Assembly: GCA_015069505.1 (NCBI GenBank) | Contig: SVIL01000002.1 | Location: 1-53,148, forward strand | Reading direction: 5' to 3' | From: Clostridiales bacterium | GTDB taxonomy: Bacteria > Bacillota > Clostridia > Christensenellales > Borkfalkiaceae | Length of the DNA: 53,148 nucleotides | In this document: positions 8,183 to 16,203 of the stretch, one piece after another | How the letters are laid out: each line of letters begins with the position of its first letter | Position numbering within the stretch: the stretch's first letter is position 1 | Position numbers and translations under genes: made by a program | Notes under the pieces: generated by a model | Seen by the model: the letters and a program-made list of their open reading frames with translations, nothing else | Database searches by the model: none | Told to the model about the DNA's origin: nothing

Positions 8183-9631
8183 ATGAGAAATGAACCCCAA
8201 AACGTAAAAAAAGAAAAATCTTTTAGTTCTATAAATTTAAAGTCCTTTATTTTAGTAAGCGTGATTTTAGTGGTTATAGTTGCCATTGCGGGAATAATCA
8301 CCAACTTTATTCCGCAAGGACATTACCAGTACGACCAAGACGGCAAAATCATCCCCAACACCTTCGTTTACGGAAGCATACAAGGCATTGCATTTTGGCG
8401 TGTAATCACCGCCCCCGTGAGAGTTTTCGCCAGCGAGGACGCACTTACTATAATAATGATTTGCTTGTTCTTATTAGTTATGAGCGGTGTTTTCAATATT
8501 ATGGAAAAGACCAAAGGCGTTCAAGTTCTAATAAGCAAAAGCATAACTAAATTTTCACAAAAAAAGTTTTTGGTTATACTTATCACCGTATTCTTTTTTA
8601 TGGTGTTCGGCAGTTTTTTCGGGATGTTTGAAGAACTCGTTACCCTGCTACCTATAATACTTATATTTATGTTATCCATGGGTTTTGATACGTTAACGGG
8701 GCTTGGCGTATGTATGCTATCCGCTTGCTTTGGGTTTGCGGCGGCTATAACCAACCCGTTTTCGGTAGGGCTTGCGTCGAATCTTGCGGGCACACCCGTA
8801 TTTGAAGGCGTATGGCTCAGAATCATATTTTTCGTTTTGGTTTTTGCCATACTTTGCACCTTTTTACTCTTGCACGTAAAAAAGATTAGCCGTAACCCCG
8901 AAAAGTCTTTGACTTTTGAGATGGATAGAGAAAAATTAAAATCGCTAAACCTTTCAAATCAAAACATCCCCAACGAAGGCAAAATCTTTAAAACCTACGC
9001 AATATTTTTTAGCATACAATTAGTGGTGCTTATTTTGGTTGCGACTATCCGTGCCATATCCGACTACGCAATTCCTATTCTTGCCGTAACCTTTTTGGTG
9101 GGCGGAATAGTATCGGGGCTTATAGTCAGCGAGAAAAAATCCAAAGTGTTTATCGACTTTCTAAAAGGCACCGTTGGTATGCTTCCCGCAGTAGTTTTGT
9201 TAGCGGTTGCGTCCTCGGTCAAACTTATTTTAGTTGAAAGCAATATAATAGATACCATAATGTACACCGTAATAACCGCACTTAGCGGGAAAGACAAGTT
9301 CGTGTGCATCTTGCTTATCTATTTTTTAATACTATTCTTGCAAATTTTTATAGGTTCAGCATCGGCAAAGATAATGCTTATAATGCCCATAATCTTACCT
9401 ATCTGCACCTCGCTGGGGCTATCCCCCGCACTGGTAATTTTAACCTATTGTATGGCGGACGGCTTTACGGATATGATTATCCCCACCAACCCCATACTTT
9501 TATTAGGACTATCCTTTGCGGGCGTTTCTTACGGGAAATGGATAAGGTGGACGTGGCTACTGCAACTAATACTGTTCTTGACGACTATTTTAGTTCTATT
9601 CTTTGCGGTAAGCGTAGGATACGGGCTATAA
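8183..9631 (+). CDS. YfcC/DcuC-family membrane carrier
   Basis: This is a polytopic inner-membrane protein of 482 aa with about 12 hydrophobic segments. It resembles the YfcC branch of C4-dicarboxylate or basic amino acid anaerobic carriers (ITNFIPQGHYQ after the first helix; GSFFGMFEELVTLLPI and GSASAKIMLIMPI as re-entrant-like repeats). It starts six bases after the acyltransferase fusion with AAGGAT as ribosome site. The substrate is unknown; family members carry dicarboxylates or amino acids. Confidence 0.82.
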   Translation: MRNEPQNVKKEKSFSSINLKSFILVSVILVVIVAIAGIITNFIPQGHYQYDQDGKIIPNTFVYGSIQGIAFWRVITAPVRVFASEDALTIIMICLFLLVMSGVFNIMEKTKGVQVLISKSITKFSQKKFLVILITVFFFMVFGSFFGMFEELVTLLPIILIFMLSMGFDTLTGLGVCMLSACFGFAAAITNPFSVGLASNLAGTPVFEGVWLRIIFFVLVFAILCTFLLLHVKKISRNPEKSLTFEMDREKLKSLNLSNQNIPNEGKIFKTYAIFFSIQLVVLILVATIRAISDYAIPILAVTFLVGGIVSGLIVSEKKSKVFIDFLKGTVGMLPAVVLLAVASSVKLILVESNIIDTIMYTVITALSGKDKFVCILLIYFLILFLQIFIGSASAKIMLIMPIILPICTSLGLSPALVILTYCMADGFTDMIIPTNPILLLGLSFAGVSYGKWIRWTWLLQLILFLTTILVLFFAVSVGYGL

Positions 9632-9682
9632 AAAACTTATATATAAATTACTACTATGTGTTTTTGGAAAGATAAAGTTTTT

Positions 9683-11059
9683 ATGAAAAAGGTTTTGCTT
9701 CTATCCGTGCCGATAGCAATCCAAAACCTTATAACCTCAATACTTAATATTTTTGACCAACTTATGGTCGGGTGGTTACCCACCAACGCCGACAACTGCT
9801 TGTCGGCGGTTCTTTTGTCCAACCAAATCGTCTTTATCTTCCAAATAATCCTTTTTGCGGCGAGCAATACCGCAATAATCTTTATAGCACAGTACACCGA
9901 AAGCAACAACTATAAAAAAATCCCACCGACTATGGGCTTTTTGCTAATAGTAGGCGGAATAATATGTTCGATATGCACGCTGCTTTGTACGGCTTTTCCT
10001 TCTCTCGTAATCAGTATATTTTCGCCGAGCGTAGAATATAAAGCCCTTGCTACCGAGTTTTTAAGCGTGGTTGGGTTCAGTTTTATACCTATGGCGTTTT
10101 CGGTTATGCTAAACTTTTCAATGCGTGGGATACGCCGTATGAAACTCGGGCTATTCTCTAACGTAGTTGCGGTAGTTTGCAACGTAATACTAAACTACCT
10201 TTTTATGTTCGGTGGCTTAGGAATCCCCGCAATGGGCTTCATCGGTGCTGCGTACGGCACTATTCTGTCGAGAATAATAGAGTTTATAATTATGATAGTG
10301 GGCGTAATAGTCCTTAAATACCCCCTACTTGCATCCCCAAAAAAGATGTTCTGCTTTACCAAAAAATTCGTAAAAAAGTACTTCAAAATGTTTTTCCCTA
10401 TACTCTGCAACGAAATCTTTTGGGTGCTTTCGGGAACGGTGTACCTATACGTGTATGACAAACTGCCCGATAGCGAAGTCGTTCTTGCCGCAATGAACAT
10501 CGCACAAAGCGTGGATAAAATCGTGTCCGTTGCGATGATAGGCGTAGGCAGTGCCGTAGGCGTGGTAATCGGCAACACCATAGGCGAACATAACGGCGAA
10601 AAGTTGCGTGACTACTCAAAAAAGAGTTGGTGGTTTTCGGTTGCGGTCGGAATTTTTGTCGGGCTTTTAACCTTTGTAGGTGCGTTTTTCGTCCCATCCT
10701 TCTTTACCGAAGTCAGCCCACTCGCCCGCCATACCTCAAAAATCCTCTTGTTCCTTTTCGGAATAACCGCCGTGCTTCGCAGTATAAGTTTTATGGCGGT
10801 GGTCGGAATTTTACGATCGGGCGGGGATACGACCTTTTGTATGCTTATGGAAACCCTACTCATATGGCTGGTTTCCGTACCGCTCGTATTCCTTTTCGGG
10901 CTTGTTTTCAAGTGGAATATATACGCCCTTTACGCACTGACGAACGTCAGCGAACTTCTAAAATGCATCGTCTTTACCTACCGTGTTAAAGGTGATAAAT
11001 GGATTAAATTCAAAGTGGATAAATCCGTCCCCGAAACACAACCCGCCAAACAAAATTAA
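9683..11059 (+). CDS. MATE-family efflux transporter
   Basis: This is a polytopic membrane protein of about 458 aa with the MATE pattern: VPIAIQNLITSILNIFDQLMVG at the N-terminus and an internal repeat in the second half (GVGSAVGVVIGN). Such exporters move drugs or metabolites out in exchange for Na+ or H+. The track starts at 9656, but the ATG at 9683 follows GGAAAG while the upstream ATG has no ribosome site. It is the third gene of the operon and ends at a strong terminator. Confidence 0.9.
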   Translation: MKKVLLLSVPIAIQNLITSILNIFDQLMVGWLPTNADNCLSAVLLSNQIVFIFQIILFAASNTAIIFIAQYTESNNYKKIPPTMGFLLIVGGIICSICTLLCTAFPSLVISIFSPSVEYKALATEFLSVVGFSFIPMAFSVMLNFSMRGIRRMKLGLFSNVVAVVCNVILNYLFMFGGLGIPAMGFIGAAYGTILSRIIEFIIMIVGVIVLKYPLLASPKKMFCFTKKFVKKYFKMFFPILCNEIFWVLSGTVYLYVYDKLPDSEVVLAAMNIAQSVDKIVSVAMIGVGSAVGVVIGNTIGEHNGEKLRDYSKKSWWFSVAVGIFVGLLTFVGAFFVPSFFTEVSPLARHTSKILLFLFGITAVLRSISFMAVVGILRSGGDTTFCMLMETLLIWLVSVPLVFLFGLVFKWNIYALYALTNVSELLKCIVFTYRVKGDKWIKFKVDKSVPETQPAKQN

Positions 11060-11070
11060 ACTAAACACAA

Positions 11071-11107
11071 ACCACCCTATCCTAAACGACGGATAGGGTG
11101 GTTTTTT
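11071..11107. terminator. bidirectional terminator between MATE and P-II-like genes
   Basis: CCACCCTATCC and GGATAGGGTGG form an 11-bp stem followed by TTTTTT on the plus strand. It also lies just after the minus-strand P-II-like gene. Confidence 0.85.
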
Positions 11108-11113
11108 ACAACG

Positions 11114-11446
11114 TTAATTTTTAGATTTTTCAATCCCAACAACACTTTCAACGGGCATAGAAAACGCTATGCCTTGCCCCTCGGTATTAAGCCCGCCCGA
11201 CTTATATATTGCGTGAAGTACGGCGTCTTTGATATCCTTTTTCACAAGTATCATAAGCACTTCTTTTTCAGGATGAACGTTTATATGGAAAAACTTTTCC
11301 GACTCAGGGTTAGCCGTGCCGTGTGCCTTAAAAACCGTTCCGCCCTTAGCACCGACCTCTTTTGCCGCATCCATAACCGTTTCGGCAAAACCTTCGTTTA
11401 TTATGCAAAATATAAGTTCAAACTGCAATTCATTATTTTCCGTCAT
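11114..11446 (-). CDS. P-II-like signalling protein (second copy)
   Basis: The 110-aa protein has the ferredoxin-like P-II fold pattern: ELIFCIINEGFAETVMDAAKEVGAKGGTVF and, near the end, GGLNTEGQGIAFSMPVESVVGI. P-II proteins sense small effectors and control transporters or enzymes. It lacks a recognisable T-loop uridylylation motif. AAAGGAG inside the upstream gene serves as ribosome site, and the stop and start are one base apart. Its partner is the DUF1538 membrane protein upstream, and the gene is tightly coupled to a second, divergent P-II-like gene. Confidence 0.82.
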   Translation of the reverse strand: MTENNELQFELIFCIINEGFAETVMDAAKEVGAKGGTVFKAHGTANPESEKFFHINVHPEKEVLMILVKKDIKDAVLHAIYKSGGLNTEGQGIAFSMPVESVVGIEKSKN

Positions 11447-11447
11447 A

Positions 11448-11861
11448 TCAATTCTCCTTTACCGTAAGCCTATTGTCGCTTAAAAACCCATACGCCAAAA
11501 CCCCGATTATACTCGATAGCGGCAAGGTATAAGCAATTCCCTTTCCGTTTTTAACCGTTCTAAACTTTTCCTCTAACACCGAACAAACTTCTGCAGCCAT
11601 ATCCTCTCTAATCGTGCTGAATATCACCGCCTTTTGAGAGCCTGCAAGCCCGAGCAATGAAAGCATCTCTGCATTAGCCGTCCCCTTTGCGGGAACGATG
11701 GTTTGCATATTAACCCCGTAGCCTTGAATCAAGTCAGCGTAATATTCCGCCTTGTTCCTATTCACAACGGTAACTAACAACTTCAACTTTTTAACGCCGT
11801 CAGTCGTGGGTTTTTGCTTTTTTAAGTTTTTTGGTTTTTCAACCTTTTTTCTATTCTCCAT
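11448..11861 (-). CDS. P-II-like signalling protein (first copy)
   Basis: This is a 137-aa protein with a basic N-terminal tail of about 30 residues (ENRKKVEKPKNLKKQK) and then a P-II-like domain (KLLVTVVNRNKAEYYADLIQG, GKGIAYTLPLSSIIGVLA). The ATG at 11861 follows GGGTGAGAAGT; the track start is eight codons longer and overlaps the DUF1538 stop. The downstream P-II-like gene begins one base after its stop. Two dissimilar copies beside one transporter suggest a heteromeric or two-input control of the DUF1538 protein; this is inference. Confidence 0.78.
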   Translation of the reverse strand: MENRKKVEKPKNLKKQKPTTDGVKKLKLLVTVVNRNKAEYYADLIQGYGVNMQTIVPAKGTANAEMLSLLGLAGSQKAVIFSTIREDMAAEVCSVLEEKFRTVKNGKGIAYTLPLSSIIGVLAYGFLSDNRLTVKEN

Positions 11862-11871
11862 ACTTCTCACC

Positions 11872-13398
11872 CTAACTAAAATCAATTATCTGCTCGTCGT
11901 CATCGGTTATTATCCGCTTCATAACGGCACGCTCTTTCATTTTAGCCTTGATAATTGCCCTAAACCCTAAACTTTGTATAGTTATAAGCGGGGTCATCGC
12001 TACCATCGCCACCACGCCAAACGCAAGACTTAAAACTTGTGACTCACCGCAAAGCGACATGCAAGCACCTATTACTAACGGCAGTATAAAACTCGACGTC
12101 AACGGCCCCGATGCAACGCCACCCGAGTCAAACGCTATCGCCGTGTAAATCTTAGGCACGAAAAACGATAACCCCAAAGACAATAGGTAGCCTGGCACTA
12201 TATAGTATAAAATCGAAAACCCAAATATCATCCTAATTATCGAAAGACCTATGGAAATTCCCACGCCGATAGACAGTGCAATCAACATCGCTTTTTTAGA
12301 TACCGAACCGCCCGTTACCCTTTCAACTTGTTTAGTAAGCACGTGTACCGCGGGTTCGGCAAGCACCACGACGCAACCTATCAAAACACCGAACACCACT
12401 AAAAGCACGGGGCTTTCTTTGGCGAGTGCCGTGCCAAGTTTATTGCCTATCGGCATAAACCCAACGTTTACGGCAAGTAGGAATATAACTAACCCAAAAT
12501 AGGTACAAATTATCCCGATTGTCATTTGTTTTAATTTCTTTTTAGGAAGTTTTAGCACGAATATTTGCAAAATGATAAAGAACAGTACTATCAACGCAAG
12601 CGAGATAAAGACTTCGCCAAAAACGCTTAGTACGGTTTTGGGAAGGTTTTCCCCGATAGCGGTGGATATAGAATAGTCAGGCGTGTTATACGACGGCGTG
12701 CCGTTAGAGAACAACGCCAAAAACACCACCGCAATTATAGGTCCTATTGAACAGAGAGCAACAAGCCCAAAACTGTTTTCGTTAGAGTTTTTGCCCCCGA
12801 CTACCCCTGCAATACCCACGCCGAGAGCCATTATAAACGGCACGGTTATGGGGCCCGTGGTAACCCCGCCCGAATCAAACGCAAGGGGTAAAAAGGCTTC
12901 TTTGCCGTTCTCAAAAAGAATTGCACACGTTGAGAATAAGGCTAAGTAAAAGAACAAAAGCAGCATAGAAAGGCTTTTATGAAAGACGATTTTTAGCACC
13001 GCCACGAGTAGCAGTACCCCCACGCCTACGCCTATGACGGCAGTAAGCACCGTTCCGTCGATAACCCCCGCCACTTGTGAGGCAAGAACGGTTAAGTCGG
13101 GCTCTGCAACGGTTATTAAAACGCCCATAATAAAGCATATGGAGAGCAGTACGGATACCTTTTTAGTCCTCGTTAAACCCGACCCGACTTGTTCGCCCAT
13201 CGGGGTCATTGAAAGTTCGGCACCAAGGTTAAAAAGTGCAATGCCCACCACAAGCATTAAAACGCAAACACCAAAAACCAACGTCTCGGTCAGCGTTACG
13301 TCAACCAAAGGCGTCAATGACAAAATAAATACTATTACCCCAACTGGCAGCACTGAAAACAATGCCTCTTTGAGTTTTGAAAGTAGTATATAGCCCAT
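11872..13398 (-). CDS. DUF1538 family membrane protein
   Basis: This is a 508-aa polytopic membrane protein made of two homologous halves. Each carries a matching signature: FDSGGVTTGPITVPFIMALGVG in the first half and FDSGGVASGPLTSSFILPLVIG in the second, an inverted-repeat transporter design. Further paired motifs are VTVAEPDLTVLASQV and VVLAEPAVHVLTKQV. The function is unknown, and transport is inferred from topology and from the two P-II-like partners downstream. The start follows AAGGAGAAACGCAA. Confidence 0.88.
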   Translation of the reverse strand: MGYILLSKLKEALFSVLPVGVIVFILSLTPLVDVTLTETLVFGVCVLMLVVGIALFNLGAELSMTPMGEQVGSGLTRTKKVSVLLSICFIMGVLITVAEPDLTVLASQVAGVIDGTVLTAVIGVGVGVLLLVAVLKIVFHKSLSMLLLFFYLALFSTCAILFENGKEAFLPLAFDSGGVTTGPITVPFIMALGVGIAGVVGGKNSNENSFGLVALCSIGPIIAVVFLALFSNGTPSYNTPDYSISTAIGENLPKTVLSVFGEVFISLALIVLFFIILQIFVLKLPKKKLKQMTIGIICTYFGLVIFLLAVNVGFMPIGNKLGTALAKESPVLLVVFGVLIGCVVVLAEPAVHVLTKQVERVTGGSVSKKAMLIALSIGVGISIGLSIIRMIFGFSILYYIVPGYLLSLGLSFFVPKIYTAIAFDSGGVASGPLTSSFILPLVIGACMSLCGESQVLSLAFGVVAMVAMTPLITIQSLGFRAIIKAKMKERAVMKRIITDDDEQIIDFS

Positions 13399-13420
13399 TT
13401 GCGTTTCTCCTTACCCATAC

Positions 13421-13449
13421 ATAATAACACAGTAAGTCTTGCAAAGCAA
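13421..13449 (-). promoter_or_regulatory. SigA-like promoter of the DUF1538 operon
   Basis: TTGCTT and TATTAT are separated by 17 bases on the minus strand, 23 bases upstream of the start codon. Confidence 0.6.
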
Positions 13450-13452
13450 GTT

Positions 13453-13483
13453 TATAAAAAAATAAGGGAAAAAATCTTCCCTT
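13453..13483 (-). terminator. intrinsic terminator of the GDSL hydrolase gene
   Basis: AAGGGAA and TTCCCTT form a stem followed by ATTTTTTT on the minus strand. Confidence 0.75.
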
Positions 13484-13499
13484 AAAGTTTTATTATTTA

Positions 13500-14135
13500 C
13501 TATTCGCCCAAACACTTTTTTATGGACCCCACCACCGAAGCCGCCAAAAGTTTATAACCATCCTCTAAAAAATGTACGCCGTCAAGGTTGCGGTTAGATA
13601 TCGGGATATCTTTAAGCACGCCAAAAAGGTCGTCCTTTTGCCAGCCGTACGTCACGCAGAGTTTATCCACCATCTCGTTACGTTCTTTGACCTTTATATC
13701 CCAGTCGGGGTTTTTTCTTTCCAACCCGTTAACGTAAACGTCGGTAACGGTCGCAAGAATTATTTTAGATTTATCGGCGTAGTTTATAAGCAAATCTTTA
13801 ATTCCGTCGAAGTAGTCAGTCCCGCTCAAAAAATAGCCGTGTAGCCCGTTGTTAAAGTGTATTATATCATAGTTACTGTCGCTTAAAAAGGCACTTACGC
13901 TACGCTTAAAGGTCTTGCTGTTAACCGTGTAAGAGGTCGCAAGATAATCCACGTACGCTCGCCCTTTAAGCATTTCCTTAACCATATTAAAATACCCTTC
14001 GGTTATAGAATCCCCAACCAAAGCCACCCTTTTAAGGTCTCGTCCGTTCGCATCCTCGCACCAAAGCCTAAGCCACTCGATATCTTCCTTTTCCGTCCTG
14101 TTTGACGGCGAAAAATCAAAAGTAATATTTCCCAT
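13500..14135 (-). CDS. SGNH/GDSL-family hydrolase
   Basis: This 211-aa esterase-type protein has block I VALVGDSITEGYF (nucleophile Ser), the glycine/Asn region FNNGLHGYF, and the C-terminal catalytic pair in DGVHFLEDGY. Such enzymes deacylate esters on lipids, sugars or peptides. No signal peptide is seen, so it is probably cytoplasmic. AGAGGTGGACT precedes the ATG. It lies after the sigG terminator and ends at its own terminator. The substrate is unknown. Confidence 0.88.
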   Translation of the reverse strand: MGNITFDFSPSNRTEKEDIEWLRLWCEDANGRDLKRVALVGDSITEGYFNMVKEMLKGRAYVDYLATSYTVNSKTFKRSVSAFLSDSNYDIIHFNNGLHGYFLSGTDYFDGIKDLLINYADKSKIILATVTDVYVNGLERKNPDWDIKVKERNEMVDKLCVTYGWQKDDLFGVLKDIPISNRNLDGVHFLEDGYKLLAASVVGSIKKCLGE

Positions 14136-14153
14136 AGTCCACCTCTTTTAGCG

Positions 14154-14216
14154 GAAAAGAAAACCCCACCGCCAAATATAAAATCTAGTTAAGATAATTA
14201 TATTTTAGTGGTGAGG
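14154..14216 (-). terminator. intrinsic terminator after sigG
   Basis: A long stem pairs CCTCACC with GGTGGGG and AAAATATAA with TTATATTT, followed by TTTTCTTTT on the minus strand. Confidence 0.7.
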
Positions 14217-14238
14217 ATTTGTCAATTCTTTTTTTATT

Positions 14239-15015
14239 TTACGCCCTAATAAGGTCTTTAATTTCTTTTAACGCAGTTTTTTCTAAACGAGAAACTTGTG
14301 CTTGCGATATGCCAACCATATCGGATATTTCCGTCTGCGTTTTGCCCTCGTAATACCTAAGTTTGATAATCTTTTGCTCACGCTCGTTAAGTTTTGAAAG
14401 TGCGGTATTAAGTGCCACCCTTTCCGTCCAAGATTCGTCCGTGTTCTTTTCGTCGCCAAGCTGGTCAAGAAGCAAAAGTTCATCCCCCGACTTATTATAC
14501 ACAGGCTCGTAGATAGAAACGGTATCGGATATAGCGTCAAGTGCGTACACCACTTCGGAAAGTTTAACCTTCATTTCCTCGGCTATTCTTTCGATAGTCG
14601 CTTCTTTGTCCTGCTTTTCAAGTTCGCTCCTGGTCTTTAACGCTAGGTACGCCGTGTCCCGAATACTTCTTGCAATCCTAAGCGAATTCTCAGCCGAACG
14701 CAGGTGTTTTTTTATCTCACCTACTATTAAAGGCACTGCGTACGTTGAAAATTTAACCTCGTAACTTAAGTCAAAATTCTCCATCGCCTTGATTAAACCT
14801 ATGCACCCCGATTGAAACACGTCGTCAAAGTTAGTGCGTTTTGCCCAAAACCGTTTAATCACCGACAAAACCAGTCGCATATTCGCCACCACGAATTCCT
14901 CTCTCGCACGCTCGTCCCCCTCTTTAATACGCCTTAAAAGGCTTAAAGACGCTTCTTCTGTAATCCTTGGAAGACTGCTTGTGTCAATCCCGCAAATAAC
15001 TACTTTACTGCTCAT
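14239..15015 (-). CDS. sigG: RNA polymerase sigma factor SigG (late forespore)
   Basis: SigG drives late forespore transcription in endospore formers. The 258-aa protein starts with the typical KVVICGIDTSSLP, has region 2 (NMRLVLSVIKRFW, DDVFQSGCIGLIKAMENFD, KFSTYAVPLIVGEIKKHLR), region 3, and region 4 with a helix-turn-helix (KTQTEISDMVGISQAQVSRLEK). The ATG follows AAGGGGGGAAT. In Bacillus and most Clostridia it lies directly after spoIIGA-sigE; here about 3.2 kb of SipW-cassette DNA lies between them. It has its own terminator. Confidence 0.95.
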   Translation of the reverse strand: MSSKVVICGIDTSSLPRITEEASLSLLRRIKEGDERAREEFVVANMRLVLSVIKRFWAKRTNFDDVFQSGCIGLIKAMENFDLSYEVKFSTYAVPLIVGEIKKHLRSAENSLRIARSIRDTAYLALKTRSELEKQDKEATIERIAEEMKVKLSEVVYALDAISDTVSIYEPVYNKSGDELLLLDQLGDEKNTDESWTERVALNTALSKLNEREQKIIKLRYYEGKTQTEISDMVGISQAQVSRLEKTALKEIKDLIRA

Positions 15016-15043
15016 ATTCCCCCCTTATTATGTACGGTAGGTG

Positions 15044-15076
15044 AATAAAGTATCGGCAATTAAAAAATTTTTATAC
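15044..15076 (-). promoter_or_regulatory. possible SigF-type promoter of sigG
   Basis: On the minus strand GTATA is followed, 14 bases later, by GCCGATACTT. These resemble the SigF -35 (GYWTA) and -10 (GGNNANANTW) elements, though the spacing is about two bases short. sigG is SigF-controlled in other sporeformers. Confidence 0.35.
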
Positions 15077-15107
15077 AAAAAAATCCCCCAACGAAAAAGT
15101 GGGGGAT
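15077..15107 (-). terminator. terminator of the SipW cassette, before sigG
   Basis: ATCCCCCA and TGGGGGAT form a strong stem followed by TTTTTTG on the minus strand. It separates cassette transcription from sigG. Confidence 0.85.
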
Positions 15108-15123
15108 AAATTTGATTTAGTTT

Positions 15124-16203
15124 TTATAGCCCTGCGATAATGTTATCAAGGGTATTATTTGTAGTTGAACGCCACGTATCGGTATCGAAAGACCCTGAAC
15201 CCATCCAACCGTCATATCTCTTAATAGTAGCCGTTCCAGCATACATATCGCCGAGTTGAACCCATATATCACCATCGTCGAAAGAGGTAAATACGGAAAC
15301 GTAAACCGGTGCTTTTGCCGTGCCGAACCAACTATTGTTTTCTAAGTCATCGGTCGTCATATAGATAGAGAGTTCATTACCCTCTGCGTCGCCCGTCGTC
15401 GTGTCGCCGTCGATGTTTTCGCGTTTAATAATAATTGTAACTTCCGTATCAACGCCGTCGATGTTAAGTAACAAGTTACCTTGGAACAAATCTTCAAGCA
15501 ATTCAATATCGTTTTCACTTGCACCGCCAACGTTTCCTATATAAGAATCGTCGTGACGGTCGTTGTTAGCATAGTCGTCCATTTGGTCTAACAAAATATC
15601 CAAAGTACCCTCTTGCGATATTTCATTGATAATATCGTTGAACTGACCTAACGCACCGCTTACCGCAACTTCTTCTAATTCAGGAAGTTCGTCTAACGGG
15701 GTAAACTCAAAAGTGACAATGGAATCCAAAACCTTATTCGACGAAACGTTCTTTTTATATCCGTAAGTCGCCTCAAATTCCAAATAACCATTAGGTTGGA
15801 TTTCATCCCCGTGCCTAAGGTCTGGCAAAGCGACGATTATATCTTGATTGCTATAATTTTCTGTAAAATATTTTACTGCGTTGAACGCATATATCTCTGA
15901 GGTTTTATTGTAAACAGTCAAATTAACCTTAGCATACGATTGAATATTGTTAGCAAGGGTTACTTTGGTATTAAAGTTTGTCTTTTGATACCCGTTAATA
16001 ACCATTACGCCACTGCTCTCGTTTAGAACGACAGCATCCGTTATATACACCCCGTCGGCAAGCGTCATTTCAACGCCAAAAGACTTGGTTATGTTTTCGG
16101 GCGGCAAGGCGTATTGCCACGTAGCGTAAACCCCGCCAACGGATAGCATGCATACGGAAATAATAAAAACAGAGAGTATGCGAAAAATCTTTTTACTTAT
16201 CAT
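15124..16203 (-). CDS. secreted protein with SipW-dependent signal peptide (second substrate)
   Basis: This 359-aa exported protein begins with a basic region and hydrophobic stretch ending in SVGGVYATWQYA, the pattern of SipW-dependent signal peptides. The mature part looks beta-rich and acidic (SENDIELLEDLF, DGDTTTGDAEGNEL) and has no recognised domain. The ATG at 16203 follows GAGGTG; the longer track start is rejected because it lies inside sipW. It overlaps the sipW stop by 11 bases, so the two are translationally coupled. It is probably a TasA-like matrix or surface protein by analogy only. Confidence 0.8.
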   Translation of the reverse strand: MISKKIFRILSVFIISVCMLSVGGVYATWQYALPPENITKSFGVEMTLADGVYITDAVVLNESSGVMVINGYQKTNFNTKVTLANNIQSYAKVNLTVYNKTSEIYAFNAVKYFTENYSNQDIIVALPDLRHGDEIQPNGYLEFEATYGYKKNVSSNKVLDSIVTFEFTPLDELPELEEVAVSGALGQFNDIINEISQEGTLDILLDQMDDYANNDRHDDSYIGNVGGASENDIELLEDLFQGNLLLNIDGVDTEVTIIIKRENIDGDTTTGDAEGNELSIYMTTDDLENNSWFGTAKAPVYVSVFTSFDDGDIWVQLGDMYAGTATIKRYDGWMGSGSFDTDTWRSTTNNTLDNIIAGL

